From: Mesocricetibacter intestinalis
GTDB lineage: Bacteria > Pseudomonadota > Gammaproteobacteria > Enterobacterales > Pasteurellaceae
Direction: 5' to 3'
Length of the DNA stretch: 64,000 nucleotides
Assembly: GCF_004363295.1 (NCBI RefSeq)
Contig: NZ_SNYQ01000001.1
Location: 248,001-312,000 of the forward strand
Part shown: piece after piece, positions 40,148 to 52,679 of the stretch
How the letters are laid out: each line of letters begins with the position of its first letter
Numbering within the stretch: position 1 is the stretch's first letter
Position numbers and translations under genes: made by a program
The notes under the pieces: generated by a model
What the model was told of the DNA's origin: nothing
Databases searched by the model: none
What the model saw: the letters and a program-made list of their open reading frames with translations, nothing else

Positions 40148-40855
40148 TTACAGTTTCAGCAGCGCGCCGAGATCGTCGATTTCCAGATCCGGCAGCAGGC
40201 CGGCTTCGGGAAAAAAGTTCAGGTTTCGTCCGGACAGGTTAATCCATACCGACTGGCAACCGGCCTGAACCGCGCCCTGTACATCGGTAATCAGATTATC
40301 GCCGATATGCAGAATCTGATGGGTAGGCACATTGAAATAAGCCGCCGTTTGGCGGAATAAATCCGCATGGGGTTTTGCTCGCCCTTGTTTGCCCCCCTGT
40401 AAGACCAAGTCAAACTGATTCAATCCTATTCTGGCCGGTTCGAGGTTACCGTTGGTGAGCGCCGCCAGTTTAACCCGTTTCTTCAGGCGATTGAGAATAT
40501 CCATGCTTTGTTGTGGCAGACGGATAGCATGACGGCGTTGCAAAAAAGCCTGCATGGTTCGATTGCAAATCAGGCGAATTTCCTCCGGGCGCTTATTGGC
40601 CTGGCGCAGCAGCGTTTGGATGGTTTCAATTCGCCATGCGGTTACATCTTCGCATAAGCGCGGTTGTTGCTGTGCAATCTGCTGGCGGCAGGCGTTCCAT
40701 TTTTCACCGTCCAAGGCGATATCGGCGGATTGGCGCAGAAATTCGATACAATGCCGTTCCGCTTCGATAATCACCTGCGAATTATCATACAGGGTATCGT
40801 CCAGATCAAAGGAGATTACCTGAAAAGGGCGTAAAGAGCGGTAGAATTTCATCAT
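40148..40855 (-). CDS. yigB: HAD-family phosphatase YigB
   Basis: The 235-residue HAD hydrolase starts with the nucleophile motif FDLDDTLYDN (near residue 15), followed by LAALTNGN (motif II Thr, near 127) and HIGDNLITDVQGAVQAG (motif III/IV, near 192). In E. coli YigB dephosphorylates 5-amino-6-(5-phosphoribitylamino)uracil in riboflavin synthesis, among other substrates. It is the last gene of dapF-yigA-xerC-yigB, the E. coli order. Confidence 0.88.
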   Translation of the reverse strand: MMKFYRSLRPFQVISFDLDDTLYDNSQVIIEAERHCIEFLRQSADIALDGEKWNACRQQIAQQQPRLCEDVTAWRIETIQTLLRQANKRPEEIRLICNRTMQAFLQRRHAIRLPQQSMDILNRLKKRVKLAALTNGNLEPARIGLNQFDLVLQGGKQGRAKPHADLFRQTAAYFNVPTHQILHIGDNLITDVQGAVQAGCQSVWINLSGRNLNFFPEAGLLPDLEIDDLGALLKL

Positions 40856-40908
40856 ATTTTTCCGGTTATTCTATTTATTAAAACAGGGTTAAGGCCTTGT
40901 TCGCCGGC

Positions 40909-41805
40909 TTATTTTTTCCGTTTTGCCCGCGGATGAGCCGCATCGTATACCTGAGCCAGATGGCGGAAATCCAGATGGGTATAAATCTGGGTTGTGGCCA
41001 GATTACTGTGCCCCAGCAGTTCCTGTACGGCGCGTAGATCGGCGCTGGCTTCCAGCATATGGGTAGCGAAGGAATGGCGCAGCTTATGCGGGTTCAGATG
41101 GCTGTTCAGCCCCTGGCGTATGCCCCAGGTTTCCATCCGTTTCTGAATTGTTCGGGGGGAGATTCGATTACCGCGCTGACTGACGAACAGCGCCTGATCC
41201 TTCGGATTAAAGAGTAAACGCACCTTCAGCCAGGCCTGTAGTGCGTGCAGGGCGTGTTGGCCGAAGGGCAGTATGCGTTCCTTATTTCCTTTCCCCAATA
41301 CGCGAATTTCCCGCGCACGCAAATTTACCGCATTTAAATTCAGCCCCTGCAATTCGGACAGACGCAACCCCGAGCTGTAGGTCAGTTCCAACATGGCGCG
41401 ATCACGAATATCAATAGGTTCCTTGCTGTGGTTATCCAGTAGCTTGGCGACCTGGGCCTCATCAATATTTTTCGGCAGATGTTTTGCCTGTTTGGGGGCG
41501 GATATTCCTTCCGCGGGATTAACTTGCAATACTCCTCGGCGCACTAGAAAAGCCAGAAAGCGACGTAATACGGATAGACGCAAGGCCAGACTTTTTTCAT
41601 GCAGGCCGGATTTTTTGCTTTCCGTTAACAGAAAACGTACCAGGCTCGGCGTAACCTGCCGCCATTGTGTAATCCCCTGTAGCTCGAACAATTTGCCGAT
41701 GGCTTTCATCTGACGCTGATAATTAGTGAGGGTATGAGGGCTGACGCGACGCTCGATACGCAGGTAATCCCAATATTGCTGTAATGCTTGATTCATTTGC
41801 TCCAT
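40909..41805 (-). CDS. xerC: Site-specific tyrosine recombinase XerC
   Basis: The 298-residue recombinase acts with XerD at dif to resolve chromosome dimers. An N-terminal SAM-like DNA-binding domain (about 1-90) is followed by the catalytic domain with Arg in SSGLRLSEL, Lys in [13 protein letters not shown], the [12 protein letters not shown] box, [15 protein letters not shown] with the nucleophilic Tyr. Length agrees with E. coli XerC (298). It starts 14 bases after yigA. Confidence 0.96.
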   Translation of the reverse strand: MEQMNQALQQYWDYLRIERRVSPHTLTNYQRQMKAIGKLFELQGITQWRQVTPSLVRFLLTESKKSGLHEKSLALRLSVLRRFLAFLVRRGVLQVNPAEGISAPKQAKHLPKNIDEAQVAKLLDNHSKEPIDIRDRAMLELTYSSGLRLSELQGLNLNAVNLRAREIRVLGKGNKERILPFGQHALHALQAWLKVRLLFNPKDQALFVSQRGNRISPRTIQKRMETWGIRQGLNSHLNPHKLRHSFATHMLEASADLRAVQELLGHSNLATTQIYTHLDFRHLAQVYDAAHPRAKRKK

Positions 41806-41819
41806 AAGGGCTTTCCGCT

Positions 41820-42509
41820 TTAGTTTTTATAGGGCGCCAGCCAACGCTGCAGGTGCAGTTCGACAATATCCGCCAGGTGTTTCAGAAATGCGGTATCCTG
41901 GCTGTTGTGAAAACGTCTGGTATCATGGGCTGCAAATAATAAAAGGGCGTCGGGCTGATGTCCGTTTCTGTTGCCGAGTTGGCAGCAGGCGACGGAGCCG
42001 ACCGGCAGTTCCTGGGGCAGGAATATCAATGATTTTTCTCTATTACTCAGTTCGCCCAGATAAAAACGCCGTAGCCCGAAGCGCTCCAGCCGGAGCCATT
42101 CAAAGGCGTTGCGATCGAGCCAGTATTGAGGGGCTACATCGGGATTTTTTTGCCAGCGGTCATTAAACAGTAGAATTTTCGCCTGTTGTAATTCAAACTC
42201 GGTGGCCCATTGATTCAGTTTCTGTAATCCGCGGCTGAAGTTTTCCGCTGCGGACAGCTTTTGTTGTAACGGCATCAGGCCGAGAAAAATATCCGGTTCT
42301 TTATTGGCCAAGCGGGCAAATTTATCCAATTCGCTTTCCAATTCACGGATATGCCGGCGTTGCCTTTCCAGTTGTACTTCCACCAGCGACAGGACGCCTT
42401 TATGGGCTTCGCTAAATTTCAGCTTATCCAGCAGTGTCGGGTGTCGGTTAAAAAAATCCGGATGCCGGCTAAGATAATCGGCCACTTGCTGTTCGTTCAG
42501 ATCATTCAT
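41820..42509 (-). CDS. yigA: DUF484 family protein YigA
   Basis: The 229-residue protein has an N-terminal [21 protein letters not shown] helix characteristic of DUF484, a coiled-coil segment (about 35-75), and a GAF-like C-terminal domain. The function is unknown; the gene is conserved between dapF and xerC across gamma-proteobacteria, as here. An uptake core sits in the 54-base gap after dapF. Confidence 0.9.
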   Translation of the reverse strand: MNDLNEQQVADYLSRHPDFFNRHPTLLDKLKFSEAHKGVLSLVEVQLERQRRHIRELESELDKFARLANKEPDIFLGLMPLQQKLSAAENFSRGLQKLNQWATEFELQQAKILLFNDRWQKNPDVAPQYWLDRNAFEWLRLERFGLRRFYLGELSNREKSLIFLPQELPVGSVACCQLGNRNGHQPDALLLFAAHDTRRFHNSQDTAFLKHLADIVELHLQRWLAPYKN

Positions 42510-42563
42510 GTTCCTTTCCTTACTCGGCTTGCGCGGGCGGTGCTAAAAGTGCGGTCGTTTTTA

Positions 42564-43388
42564 TTAAAGTTTTATAACGCCGTCGTAAATATGGGTGGCA
42601 TCGCCGGTCATATAGAGATCATTACCTTCGCCTTTCCATTCGATGTTCAGGCTGCCGCCGGGTAAATCCACCTGAACCTGATGTTCCAACAGCCCCTGCA
42701 TAATGCCGACCGCCGCCGCCGCACAGGCGCCGCTGCCGCAGGCCTCGGTTTCGCCGGTACCGCGTTCGTAGACGCGCAATTTAATATGGTTGCGGTTAAT
42801 CACCTGCATAAACCCCGCATTGACCCTTTCCGGAAAGCGTTCGTGTTTTTCGATTAAGGGGCCGAGGCGCGCCACATTGGCTGTTGCGATATCTTCCACC
42901 TGAACCACGCAATGCGGGTTGCCCATGGAAACCGCGCCGCATAGTAGGGTTTGGATTTCGGTACGCAGAATATAATTTTTTTCGAATTTATTGGCGTTAA
43001 AAGGAATTTTCGCCGGTTCCCATACCGGCTCGCCCATATTAACGCGAATCATGCCGTCTTCTTTAATGCTTAGAATCATATTACCTTTTTGAGTGCTGAC
43101 GGCGATCTCTTGCTTATCGGTTAGCCCTTTCATGCTGACAAAGCGGGCAAAACAACGAGCGCCGTTACCACATTGGGAAACTTCGCTGCCGTCGGCATTG
43201 AAAATACGGTAGTGGAAATCCAGCTCGGGATCATAGGGCGGTTCGACCAGCAGAAGCTGATCAAAACCTATGCCACGGTGGCGATCCGCCAACTTGCGAA
43301 TAAGCTCCGGCGGAAAATAAAGATTCTGGGTTACGCCGTCAACAACAACAAAGTCGTTGCCTAAACCGTGCATTTTGGAAAACTGCAT
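42564..43388 (-). CDS. dapF: Diaminopimelate epimerase
   Basis: The 274-residue PLP-independent enzyme converts LL- to meso-diaminopimelate for peptidoglycan and lysine. The two catalytic cysteines are seen in [13 protein letters not shown] (near 73) and [13 protein letters not shown] (near 217). The N-terminal [18 protein letters not shown] is the usual start. It is the first gene of the dapF-yigA-xerC-yigB operon. Confidence 0.97.
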   Translation of the reverse strand: MQFSKMHGLGNDFVVVDGVTQNLYFPPELIRKLADRHRGIGFDQLLLVEPPYDPELDFHYRIFNADGSEVSQCGNGARCFARFVSMKGLTDKQEIAVSTQKGNMILSIKEDGMIRVNMGEPVWEPAKIPFNANKFEKNYILRTEIQTLLCGAVSMGNPHCVVQVEDIATANVARLGPLIEKHERFPERVNAGFMQVINRNHIKLRVYERGTGETEACGSGACAAAAVGIMQGLLEHQVQVDLPGGSLNIEWKGEGNDLYMTGDATHIYDGVIKL

Positions 43389-43585
43389 ACTTCTTCCTGT
43401 ATTTTTTCTGACTGGTAATCGTTTGGCATTATAGCTATTTATCCCGGCCTAATCAAAATACTTAGGGGCCGGCGGTAACAGAAAAGTGCGCCGTTTTGGC
43501 GCTTGTTTTTTGATATGGGCGGAGATTTTTATTCGATGGGGTTTTGGGGCGGCGCTAGGATTATGCGGGCGTGCTGAAAAAAAGC

Positions 43586-43617
43586 TAAAAAAATACCGCA
43601 CTTTGAAAGTGCGGTAT
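43586..43617 (-). terminator. Paired uptake sequences forming the clpB terminator
   Basis: ATACCGCACTTT (43593-43604) and AAAGTGCGGTAT (43606-43617) make an almost unbroken palindrome; the A-rich bases at 43586-43592 give a T run on the minus strand. Confidence 0.85.
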
Positions 43618-43634
43618 ACAGCGCGGTTTTCGGA

Positions 43635-46208
43635 TTATGCCTGTTTAGCCACAATTTGATTATTTTCATAGTCCAGTCGGACGATTTTACCCGGTAATAA
43701 CTTGCCGGACAGGATCTGTTGCGCCAACGGATTTTCCACTTCCTGCTGGATAGCCCGTTTCAGCGGACGTGCGCCGTAAACCGGGTCGTAGCCTATATTG
43801 CCGATGAAATCCAATGCGGCATCGGTGAATTCCAACGGATAGGCGTGGCTTTCCATACGCTGTGCCAGACGTTGTAACTGAATTTTCGCGATGGAACGAA
43901 TATTCTCTTTATCCAACGGATGGAATACGACGCTTTCGTCAATCCGGTTGATAAATTCCGGTCGGAAGTGTTGAGCGACCACCGACATCACTAACTGCTT
44001 CATGGCTTCGTAGCCGGCCTCTTTGTTTTCCTGAATTAAATCGGAACCCAGGTTGGAGGTCATAATCACCACGGTATTACGGAAATCGACGGTACGCCCT
44101 TGCCCGTCGGTCAGACGTCCGTCGTCCAATACCTGTAGCAGGATATTGAAGACGTCATGATGGGCTTTTTCCACTTCATCCAATAGTATGACGGAATAAG
44201 GACGACGACGTACCGCTTCGGTTAAATAACCGCCTTCTTCATAGCCTACATAGCCCGGAGGTGCGCCCACTAAACGGGAAACACTGTGTTTTTCCATAAA
44301 TTCGGACATATCGATACGCACCATGGCGTTTTCATCGTCAAACAGGAAATTCGCCAGAGTTTTGCACAGCTCGGTTTTACCCACCCCGGTCGGGCCGAGG
44401 AAGAGGAAAGAACCGATAGGACGATTAGGATCGGATAAACCGGCACGGCTACGGCGAATGGCATTAGCCACCGCTTCGACAGCTTCGCTTTGACCGATAA
44501 CCCGTTTATGCAGTTCTTCTTCCATGCGCAGTAGTTTTTCTTTTTCCCCTTCCATCATGCGTGAAACCGGTATACCTGTGGCGCGGGAAAGCACTTCGGC
44601 AATTTCCTCCTCGGTAACTCGATAACGCAGCAGGGTCATTTCTTTACCTTCCGCACTGTCGGCCTGTGCCAGTTGTTTTTCCAGAGCCGGGATAACCCCA
44701 TATTGCAATTCCGACATTTTATTCAAATCGCCGGCACGGCGCGCCTGTTCCATCTGGGTACGGGCGTTTTCCAGTTCCGCTTTAATATGCTGAGTACCGG
44801 ACAATGCGGCCTTTTCGCTTTTCCAGACTTCTTCCAATTCGGAATATTCGCGTTCTTTCTCGCTTAATTCCTGTTCCAGCATTTCCAAACGTTTACGGCT
44901 GGCATCATCTTCTTCTTTTTTCAGTGCCTGTTGTTCCAGCTTCAGCTGAATTATGCGGCGGTCCAGACGATCTAAGGGTTCGGGCTTGGAGTCGATTTCC
45001 ATACGAATACTGGAAGCCGCTTCATCGATTAAATCAATGGCCTTGTCCGGCAGCTGACGGTCGGAAATATAACGGTGCGATAAGGTTGCCGCCGCGACAA
45101 TGGCCGGATCGGTGATCTGTACGTGATGGTGCAGCTCGTAACGTTCTTTCAGACCGCGCAGAATGGCAATGGTGTCTTCTACCGTAGGTTCGTCCACAAA
45201 CACTTTCTGGAAACGGCGTTCTAGGGCGGCGTCTTTTTCGATGTACTGACGGTATTCGTCCAAGGTCGTAGCACCGACACAATGCAATTCGCCGCGAGCC
45301 AGGGACGGTTTCAGCAGGTTGCCTGCGTCCATGGCGCCGTCGGTTTTACCCGCACCCACCATGGTATGAATCTCATCAATAAACAGTATGACTTTACCTT
45401 CTTCCTGAGCTAATTCTTTTAATACCGCTTTTAAGCGTTCTTCAAATTCGCCGCGGTATTTCGCACCGGCAATCAGCGCCCCCATATCAAGGGAAAGCAC
45501 CCGCTTGTTTTTTAATCCTTCCGGTACTTCGCCGTTGACAATGCGTTGTGCCAGACCTTCCACGATGGCGGTTTTACCGACCCCGGGTTCCCCGATCAAT
45601 ACCGGATTGTTTTTGGTGCGGCGCTGCAATACCTGAATGGCGCGGCGGATTTCTTCATCTCGGCCGATAACCGGATCCAGCTTGCCGCTTTCCGCCCGTT
45701 CGGTTAGGTCAATGGTATATTTTTCCAGAGCCTGACGGCTTTCTTCCGCATTCTGATCGTTCACGCTTTGTCCTCCGCGAATCTGTTGAATCGCCTGTTG
45801 TAAATTTTCTTTTTTCAATCCGTTGGCACGCAACAAGTCGCCCAATCCGCCGCGTTCTTCCAGCGCCGCCAACAGGAATAATTCCGAAGAAATAAATTTA
45901 TCCTTTTGGCGTTGTGCGATTTTATCGCATAGATTGAGCAGATTGATTAAGGCGCGCGACAGCTGTACGTCGCCGCCGTTACCGGAAACCTGCGGCAATT
46001 TATTCAATTCATTGTTTAACTGCGCCCGCAGCATTTGCACATTAACCCCGGCGGAGGTGAGAATCGGCGCTACCGAACCATCCTGCTGGTTTACTAAAGC
46101 CTGCAACAAGTGTAGCGGTTCGATAAACTGATTATCTTTTCCCAATGCCAACGACTGGGCTTCTGCCAGCGCCTGTTGAAATTTTGTAGTGAATTTTTCA
46201 ATATTCAT
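43635..46208 (-). CDS. clpB: ATP-dependent disaggregase ClpB
   Basis: The 857-residue AAA+ chaperone rescues aggregated proteins together with DnaK. Domains in order: Clp N domain (1-145), NBD1 with Walker [14 protein letters not shown] (near 206), the ClpB coiled-coil M domain (about 400-525), NBD2 with [12 protein letters not shown] (near 604) and a C-terminal domain. Length equals that of E. coli ClpB. A sigma-32-type promoter is present upstream, and a paired uptake-sequence terminator follows. Confidence 0.98.
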   Translation of the reverse strand: MNIEKFTTKFQQALAEAQSLALGKDNQFIEPLHLLQALVNQQDGSVAPILTSAGVNVQMLRAQLNNELNKLPQVSGNGGDVQLSRALINLLNLCDKIAQRQKDKFISSELFLLAALEERGGLGDLLRANGLKKENLQQAIQQIRGGQSVNDQNAEESRQALEKYTIDLTERAESGKLDPVIGRDEEIRRAIQVLQRRTKNNPVLIGEPGVGKTAIVEGLAQRIVNGEVPEGLKNKRVLSLDMGALIAGAKYRGEFEERLKAVLKELAQEEGKVILFIDEIHTMVGAGKTDGAMDAGNLLKPSLARGELHCVGATTLDEYRQYIEKDAALERRFQKVFVDEPTVEDTIAILRGLKERYELHHHVQITDPAIVAAATLSHRYISDRQLPDKAIDLIDEAASSIRMEIDSKPEPLDRLDRRIIQLKLEQQALKKEEDDASRKRLEMLEQELSEKEREYSELEEVWKSEKAALSGTQHIKAELENARTQMEQARRAGDLNKMSELQYGVIPALEKQLAQADSAEGKEMTLLRYRVTEEEIAEVLSRATGIPVSRMMEGEKEKLLRMEEELHKRVIGQSEAVEAVANAIRRSRAGLSDPNRPIGSFLFLGPTGVGKTELCKTLANFLFDDENAMVRIDMSEFMEKHSVSRLVGAPPGYVGYEEGGYLTEAVRRRPYSVILLDEVEKAHHDVFNILLQVLDDGRLTDGQGRTVDFRNTVVIMTSNLGSDLIQENKEAGYEAMKQLVMSVVAQHFRPEFINRIDESVVFHPLDKENIRSIAKIQLQRLAQRMESHAYPLEFTDAALDFIGNIGYDPVYGARPLKRAIQQEVENPLAQQILSGKLLPGKIVRLDYENNQIVAKQA

Positions 46209-46261
46209 AGTTTTGTCTTCCTGTTAAAAAATTGTCGAACGTTTTTTATTCACGTTGCTTA

Positions 46262-46289
46262 AGATAAGCCCCCTTTTACGGATTTCAAG
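46262..46289 (-). promoter_or_regulatory. Probable sigma-32 heat-shock promoter of clpB
   Basis: On the minus strand a perfect -35 CTTGAAA (46289-46283) is followed after 13 bases by GCTTATCT (46269-46262), which matches CCCCATNT at the C and the AT-T end. Distance to the clpB start is about 50 bases. Confidence 0.7.
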
Positions 46290-46437
46290 GGAAAAAATAA
46301 AATATTTTATGTTAAATAGCTTGTCCTTAAGCGGGCGGTTTAGCATCAGAACAGAAAGGGTGAAAAAAGCGGGGTTCGGTGCTTAAATACTAGGTTTCCC
46401 CGTTGCTTTGTCGGCAGGGGGCAGGCATAAAAAGCAT

Positions 46438-46465
46438 GAAAAAGCCCGGCTTATAAAAACCGGGC
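46438..46465 (-). terminator. Terminator after cysK
   Basis: GCCCGG (46444-46449) pairs with CCGGGC (46460-46465); A5 just before becomes the T run on the minus strand. Confidence 0.75.
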
Positions 46466-46492
46466 GGGGTTTGCTTTCCAAGTAATGAATAA

Positions 46493-47443
46493 TTAGCCTT
46501 CGATACCTTCGAATAGGGCGGTACTTAAATAACGCTCCGAAGCGGAAGGGAGAATGGCGACGATAAGTTTATCGGCGAATTGCGGCAATTTAGCCAGACG
46601 ATCGGCGGCGGCTACGGCGGCACCGGAGGAAATACCCGCCAGAATGCCTTCTTCCGCCATCAGGCGGCGAGCGGTAGCGATGGCTGTTTCGCTATCCACC
46701 TGTTCGACTCGATCCAATAAGGAAAGATCCAGATTTTTAGGAATAAAACCGGCACCTATCCCCTGAATTTTATGCGGGCCGGGTTTAATTTCTTCTCCCG
46801 CCAGGGTTTGTTTGATTACCGGGCTTTCCGCCGGTTCCACCGCTACGGAAATCACGGCCTTGCCCTGATCCTGTTTCAAGTAACGGCTGATTCCCGTAAT
46901 GGTTCCGCCGGTACCTACGCCGGCTACGATAACATCCACTTTGCCTTCCGTTGCCTGCCAGATTTCCGGGCCGGTGGTTTTCTGGTGAATATCCGGGTTG
47001 GCCGGATTTTCAAATTGTTTCAGCATAATATAACGGTTCGGATCTGAGGCGACGATTTCTTCCGCTTTGGCGATGGCGCCTTTCATTCCTTTTGCCCCTT
47101 CGGTCAGAACCAGATTAACCCCTAAGCCGCGTAACAGACGTTTACGTTCCAAGCTCATGGTTTCCGGCATGGTCAGGGTGATTTTATAGCCTCGTGCGGC
47201 GGCAACGTAAGCCAGTGCGATACCGGTATTGCCGCTGGTGGCATCGACAATTTCTTTGTCTTTCGTCAGGATACCGTCCTGCTCCGCTTGCCATACCATA
47301 TTGGCACCGATACGGCATTTTACGCTGAAGCTCGGGTTACGGCTTTCAATTTTTACCACCAGGTTTCCTTTATTACCGAAATTTTTTAAGCGCACCAAGG
47401 GGGTATTACCGATAGAATAAGAATTATCTGCAAAAATAGTCAT
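46493..47443 (-). CDS. cysK: Cysteine synthase A (O-acetylserine sulfhydrylase)
   Basis: The 316-residue fold-type II PLP enzyme makes cysteine from O-acetylserine and sulfide. PLP lysine is in [13 protein letters not shown] (near 41); [12 protein letters not shown] (near 68) and [16 protein letters not shown] (near 176) bind substrate and PLP phosphate. [11 protein letters not shown] near 268 is conserved. It matches H. influenzae CysK closely. cysZ lies upstream on the same strand, as in E. coli, across a 302-base gap. Confidence 0.97.
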   Translation of the reverse strand: MTIFADNSYSIGNTPLVRLKNFGNKGNLVVKIESRNPSFSVKCRIGANMVWQAEQDGILTKDKEIVDATSGNTGIALAYVAAARGYKITLTMPETMSLERKRLLRGLGVNLVLTEGAKGMKGAIAKAEEIVASDPNRYIMLKQFENPANPDIHQKTTGPEIWQATEGKVDVIVAGVGTGGTITGISRYLKQDQGKAVISVAVEPAESPVIKQTLAGEEIKPGPHKIQGIGAGFIPKNLDLSLLDRVEQVDSETAIATARRLMAEEGILAGISSGAAVAAADRLAKLPQFADKLIVAILPSASERYLSTALFEGIEG

Positions 47444-47745
47444 GATCTGTTCTCCTTAAGAACCCTGCTTATTTATTGCGCTTAGTTTTAGCATAGCCTA
47501 TATAATAAAAAAAATGGTTATTAGTTATATTTTATAATTGATGGTTATTTAAAAGGGGGGGGAATCAGGGGGGAAGAGGAGGATTAAGTCAAGGTTTCAG
47601 CCCGCTCGGCAATAAAGAAGGCGGTAACGGCATAAAAGTGCGGTGCTTTTAGAGAAAGTTTTTTCGTTTAGATGATAAAGGAAAAAACACCGACTAAAAA
47701 TCAGGCAAATTTAAAGCACGCCCGCTTAAGGCGTGCCTTAAAACA
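47444..47745. other. cysZ-cysK intergenic region
   Basis: On the minus strand it holds a cysZ terminator-like hairpin, an uptake core at 47636, a G-rich run near 47554, and close to cysK two copies of AATAACC (complement at 47516-47522 and 47543-47549) before a TATTATATA stretch that may be the -10 region. CysB sites are often ATAAC-rich, so the repeats are candidates. No gene is seen. Confidence 0.4.
47712..47740 (-). terminator. Terminator-like hairpin after cysZ
   Basis: GCACGCC (47716-47722) pairs with GGCGTGC (47730-47736); flanking TTAA/TTAA extends the stem with one mismatch. The T run on the minus strand is weak. Confidence 0.5.
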
Positions 47746-48576
47746 TTAAGGGGTAAGATCGCCCTTGGTGGCCTGCGGGCTAACTTCTTTCCCTTGCCCT
47801 TTGGGCATTAAATCCCTATTTTGCTTTTGCACAGCTGTTTGCGGGCGGTAAGTTTCCACCCACATGGCGGTTGCCCCGCACACGGCCACCGGAATAATCA
47901 GAAAATTCACCAGCGGAACAAAGGTACAGAGGGTAACCAGGCTACCGAATACCGTGGTTTGGATTTTATTCTGCGCCAGATTGAAGCGCATACTGTGGAA
48001 ACTGATTTTGTGATTATCGAAGGGATAGTCGCAATATTGAATTCCCATCATCCAAGCGGTAAATATAAAGGTAAGCAGCGGAATCAGGGTTTGTCCGATT
48101 AAAGGCATAAAACCGAGTAAGAACAGCAGTAACAAACGCGGCAGGCTATATAGCAGTTTTTGCCATTCCCGCTTTAGCATTCGCGGTATATCTTTAATAA
48201 AGTCGGCGATGCCCATATCGTTCGGGCTTTCGCCGGTGAGCATCTGTTCCACTTTTTCCGCCAACAGCCCGTTGAAGGGCGCAGCGATAAAGCCGGATAG
48301 GGCGGTAAAGATAAAATAAAACAGCAGCAGAATCATCAGTACGGAAAGAACCAGTAAAATTCCACTGAGCCAGCTTAACCAGTCGGGAATAAAGGACATC
48401 AGACTATCGATCATATCGCTGATTTTGCTGACGAACAGCCAGAACAGGCCGCTTAATAATAAGATATTCAGCACTACGGGCATAATTACAAAGCGACGCA
48501 GGCCTTTCTGCCGGATAAGGTGCCAGCCCATGACGAAATAATGGAAGCCCGATCCTATCTCATTTTGCTTTAGCAT
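47746..48576 (-). CDS. cysZ: Sulfate transporter CysZ
   Basis: This 276-residue membrane protein of the EI24/CysZ family mediates sulfate uptake for cysteine synthesis. The N-terminal [26 protein letters not shown], the hydrophobic helices that follow, and [18 protein letters not shown] near 178 are all conserved. The C-terminal tail is polar and longer than in E. coli. It precedes cysK, supporting the pathway link. zipA starts divergently 222 bases away. Confidence 0.93.
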   Translation of the reverse strand: MLKQNEIGSGFHYFVMGWHLIRQKGLRRFVIMPVVLNILLLSGLFWLFVSKISDMIDSLMSFIPDWLSWLSGILLVLSVLMILLLFYFIFTALSGFIAAPFNGLLAEKVEQMLTGESPNDMGIADFIKDIPRMLKREWQKLLYSLPRLLLLFLLGFMPLIGQTLIPLLTFIFTAWMMGIQYCDYPFDNHKISFHSMRFNLAQNKIQTTVFGSLVTLCTFVPLVNFLIIPVAVCGATAMWVETYRPQTAVQKQNRDLMPKGQGKEVSPQATKGDLTP

Positions 48577-48798
48577 AAAGTGTCCTTAATAAATTGACCT
48601 TGGAGGAATAACGAAGTCTGAGGCGCCGTTACGACGCTGATTAAATTTCGCCGTTTATAGTGCGGGTTTAAAGGGGGAATTTCAAGATAAAGATATCGCC
48701 CGATTGCGAAAATATGGTAAGCTAGCCACATTTGCACGCTTTCGCTTTATGTCGAAACGGCCGAGTGGTAAACAGAAAATCATAGGAATCGCATAGCA

Positions 48799-49890
48799 AT
48801 GGATTTAAATACAATTTTAATCATTTTAGGCATTCTTGCGCTGATTGCTTTAGTGGCTCACGGGTTATGGGCCAACCGACGTGAAAAATCTCAATATTTC
48901 GTTAATGCCAACACCTTTAATCGTGCCGGACAAGCAGATTCCTCCTTTTCCCATCAGCCCGTACAGGCATCGCCCGTATCCCCGGAAGCCGGATTTTCTT
49001 CTGCCGCCCCTTTTTCTTCTCAACCGGAAGCCGCGCAGCAGAATTTGAATTTTGCAGCGGAAAGTCGAACGACGCCGGTGGAGCAGCCGTCTTCTCAGGC
49101 GCCTCAATCGGTGGAACAGATAAAAATCACCTTACCGGGATCGGATTCCGAAACCCTCTATGATATGCGCCCTTATGATTCGCGCCGTCAGTTGCAGACA
49201 CAGGCTCAGGTTCAACAACCTCAGATTCAGCCTCAGATTCAGCCTCAGATTCAGCCTGAAATTCACGCCAATGTGGGTGAGCGTACCATTGCCGATGTGG
49301 AAGCTATGGCCGACGAACAGGAAGGAATTAATTCTTCCTCCGAACTGTTGCGAGTGCAGTTACAAGAAGCGGCACAGGCCGGCATACAGCCTGCGGCGCA
49401 GACACCCTTTTCCGCCCCTCCTCTGCAACAACCTTTGGAAGAGCAAGAACAGGTACGAAATAATAATGCCGCCGCTACGGTGGCGGAAGAGTCCTCGTCT
49501 TTTATTATGCTGTATGTGGTGGCGGCGGAAAACCGTAGCTTCCACGGTAGCGTACTGGCGCAGGCACTGGAAGATCTGGGCTTTATTTTCGGCGAAGGGC
49601 AGATTTATCACCGCCATCTCGATTTAACCGTCGCCAGTCCGGTATTGTTCAGCGCCGCTAATATTAATCAGCCGGGTACTTTTAATCCTTATGCCATGAG
49701 CGATTTTCAAACAGTGGGCATCGCATTGTTTATGCAGCTGCCGTCCGCCGGTAACGATCGCACCAATTTGAAAATGATGATTCGGGCGGCGAAGACCCTG
49801 GCGGAGCAGTTAAAGGGGTTTGTGCTGACGGATCAGCAGGCGTTGTTTGATGACGAGGCGGAACAGCAATACCTTGCCAAACTGAATTAG
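48799..49890 (+). CDS. zipA: Cell division protein ZipA
   Basis: The 363-residue protein tethers FtsZ to the membrane. The N-terminal membrane helix (about 4-25: ILIILGILALIALVAHGLW) is followed by a long Pro/Gln-rich linker and the C-terminal FtsZ-binding domain (about 230-360: MLYVVAAENRSFHGSVLAQA). The linker includes a short in-frame repeat QIQPQIQPQIQP encoded by three identical 12-base units. ligA follows, as in H. influenzae and E. coli. Confidence 0.95.
   Translation: MDLNTILIILGILALIALVAHGLWANRREKSQYFVNANTFNRAGQADSSFSHQPVQASPVSPEAGFSSAAPFSSQPEAAQQNLNFAAESRTTPVEQPSSQAPQSVEQIKITLPGSDSETLYDMRPYDSRRQLQTQAQVQQPQIQPQIQPQIQPEIHANVGERTIADVEAMADEQEGINSSSELLRVQLQEAAQAGIQPAAQTPFSAPPLQQPLEEQEQVRNNNAAATVAEESSSFIMLYVVAAENRSFHGSVLAQALEDLGFIFGEGQIYHRHLDLTVASPVLFSAANINQPGTFNPYAMSDFQTVGIALFMQLPSAGNDRTNLKMMIRAAKTLAEQLKGFVLTDQQALFDDEAEQQYLAKLN
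49219..49254 (+). repeat. 12-base tandem repeat inside zipA
   Basis: CCTCAGATTCAG occurs three times without change at 49219-49254, followed by a diverged unit. The unit is a multiple of three, so changes in copy number would lengthen or shorten the linker (PQIQ units) without a frameshift. Confidence 0.9.
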
Positions 49891-49910
49891 CCGAGAATAA
49901 AAAAGCGAAA

Positions 49911-49952
49911 AAATGACCGCACTTTGGCAGCATAAAGTGCGGTCATTTTTGT
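49911..49952 (+). terminator. Paired uptake sequences between zipA and ligA
   Basis: AAATGACCGCACTTT (49911-49925) and AAAGTGCGGTCATTT (49934-49948) form a perfect 15-base stem with an 8-base loop and a T run. It lies 20 bases after zipA and just before ligA. Confidence 0.88.
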
Positions 49953-49954
49953 AA

Positions 49955-51991
<2,037 letters not shown>

Positions 51992-52000
51992 TTCGAAGGA

Positions 52001-52016
52001 GGCGGCGCTTGCCGCC
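52001..52016. terminator. GC hairpin between convergent ligA and tdk
   Basis: GGCGGC (52001-52006), loop GCTT, GCCGCC (52011-52016), extended by CGAA/TTCG. No T run follows, so its efficiency as a terminator is doubtful. Confidence 0.4.
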
Positions 52017-52024
52017 GTTCGAGG

Positions 52025-52600
52025 CTATTCCGTTTTTTGTTTAAAATGGCGGCGACAGACGGACATATATTTATCGTTGCCGCCAATTTGAATCTGTTCT
52101 CCGCTTTTTACCACTTCACCCCGTTCATTTAGGCGCAGCACGAAATTGGCTTTACGCCCGCAGTAACAGATGGTTTTCAATTCTTCCAGTTGATCCGCCC
52201 AGGCCAGCAAATAGCGGCTGCCTTCAAATAAATTGGCCTGAAAATCCGTGCGTAGCCCGTAGCAGAGTACGGGAATATTCAGCTTATCCACCACATCACT
52301 GAGTTGATAGACTTGGGCTTTGGTCAGAAACTGTGCTTCGTCCACCAGAATGCAATTCAGCTTATGCTGGAGATGATAGGCCTGAATTTCGGCGAAAAGA
52401 TCCGTATCTTTTGCGAATAAAGCGGCACGGCGCTTGATACCTATACGTGAGGTTACGTAGCCCGAACCGAATCGATCGTCAATTGCTGCGGTATACACCA
52501 ATGTGTGCATATCGCGCTCTTCGTAGTTATAAGCGGATTGCAGCAAAGTGGTGGATTTGCCGGCGTTCATCGTGGAATAGTAAAAATAAAGTTTTGCCAT
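52025..52600 (-). CDS. tdk: Thymidine kinase
   Basis: The 191-residue type II thymidine kinase phosphorylates thymidine in salvage. P-loop [13 protein letters not shown] (near 9-21), [13 protein letters not shown] with the catalytic Glu (near 87), zinc-binding cysteines in CYCGRKA and VCRRHF and a lasso region between them are seen. It lies downstream of tsaD on the same strand, with an uptake core in the gap at 52630. Confidence 0.96.
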   Translation of the reverse strand: MAKLYFYYSTMNAGKSTTLLQSAYNYEERDMHTLVYTAAIDDRFGSGYVTSRIGIKRRAALFAKDTDLFAEIQAYHLQHKLNCILVDEAQFLTKAQVYQLSDVVDKLNIPVLCYGLRTDFQANLFEGSRYLLAWADQLEELKTICYCGRKANFVLRLNERGEVVKSGEQIQIGGNDKYMSVCRRHFKQKTE

Positions 52601-52679
52601 GGTTATCAGGTTGCTTGTCGGCGTTGCAAAAGTGCGGTCGAAAAATCCGAAGTTTTTTCAACCGGCGGTTTATGCCGCA

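Noticed and set aside
40909-41805. Phage or island integrase
   Set aside because: The tyrosine recombinase is XerC: its length, motifs and dapF-yigA-xerC-yigB context are all core.
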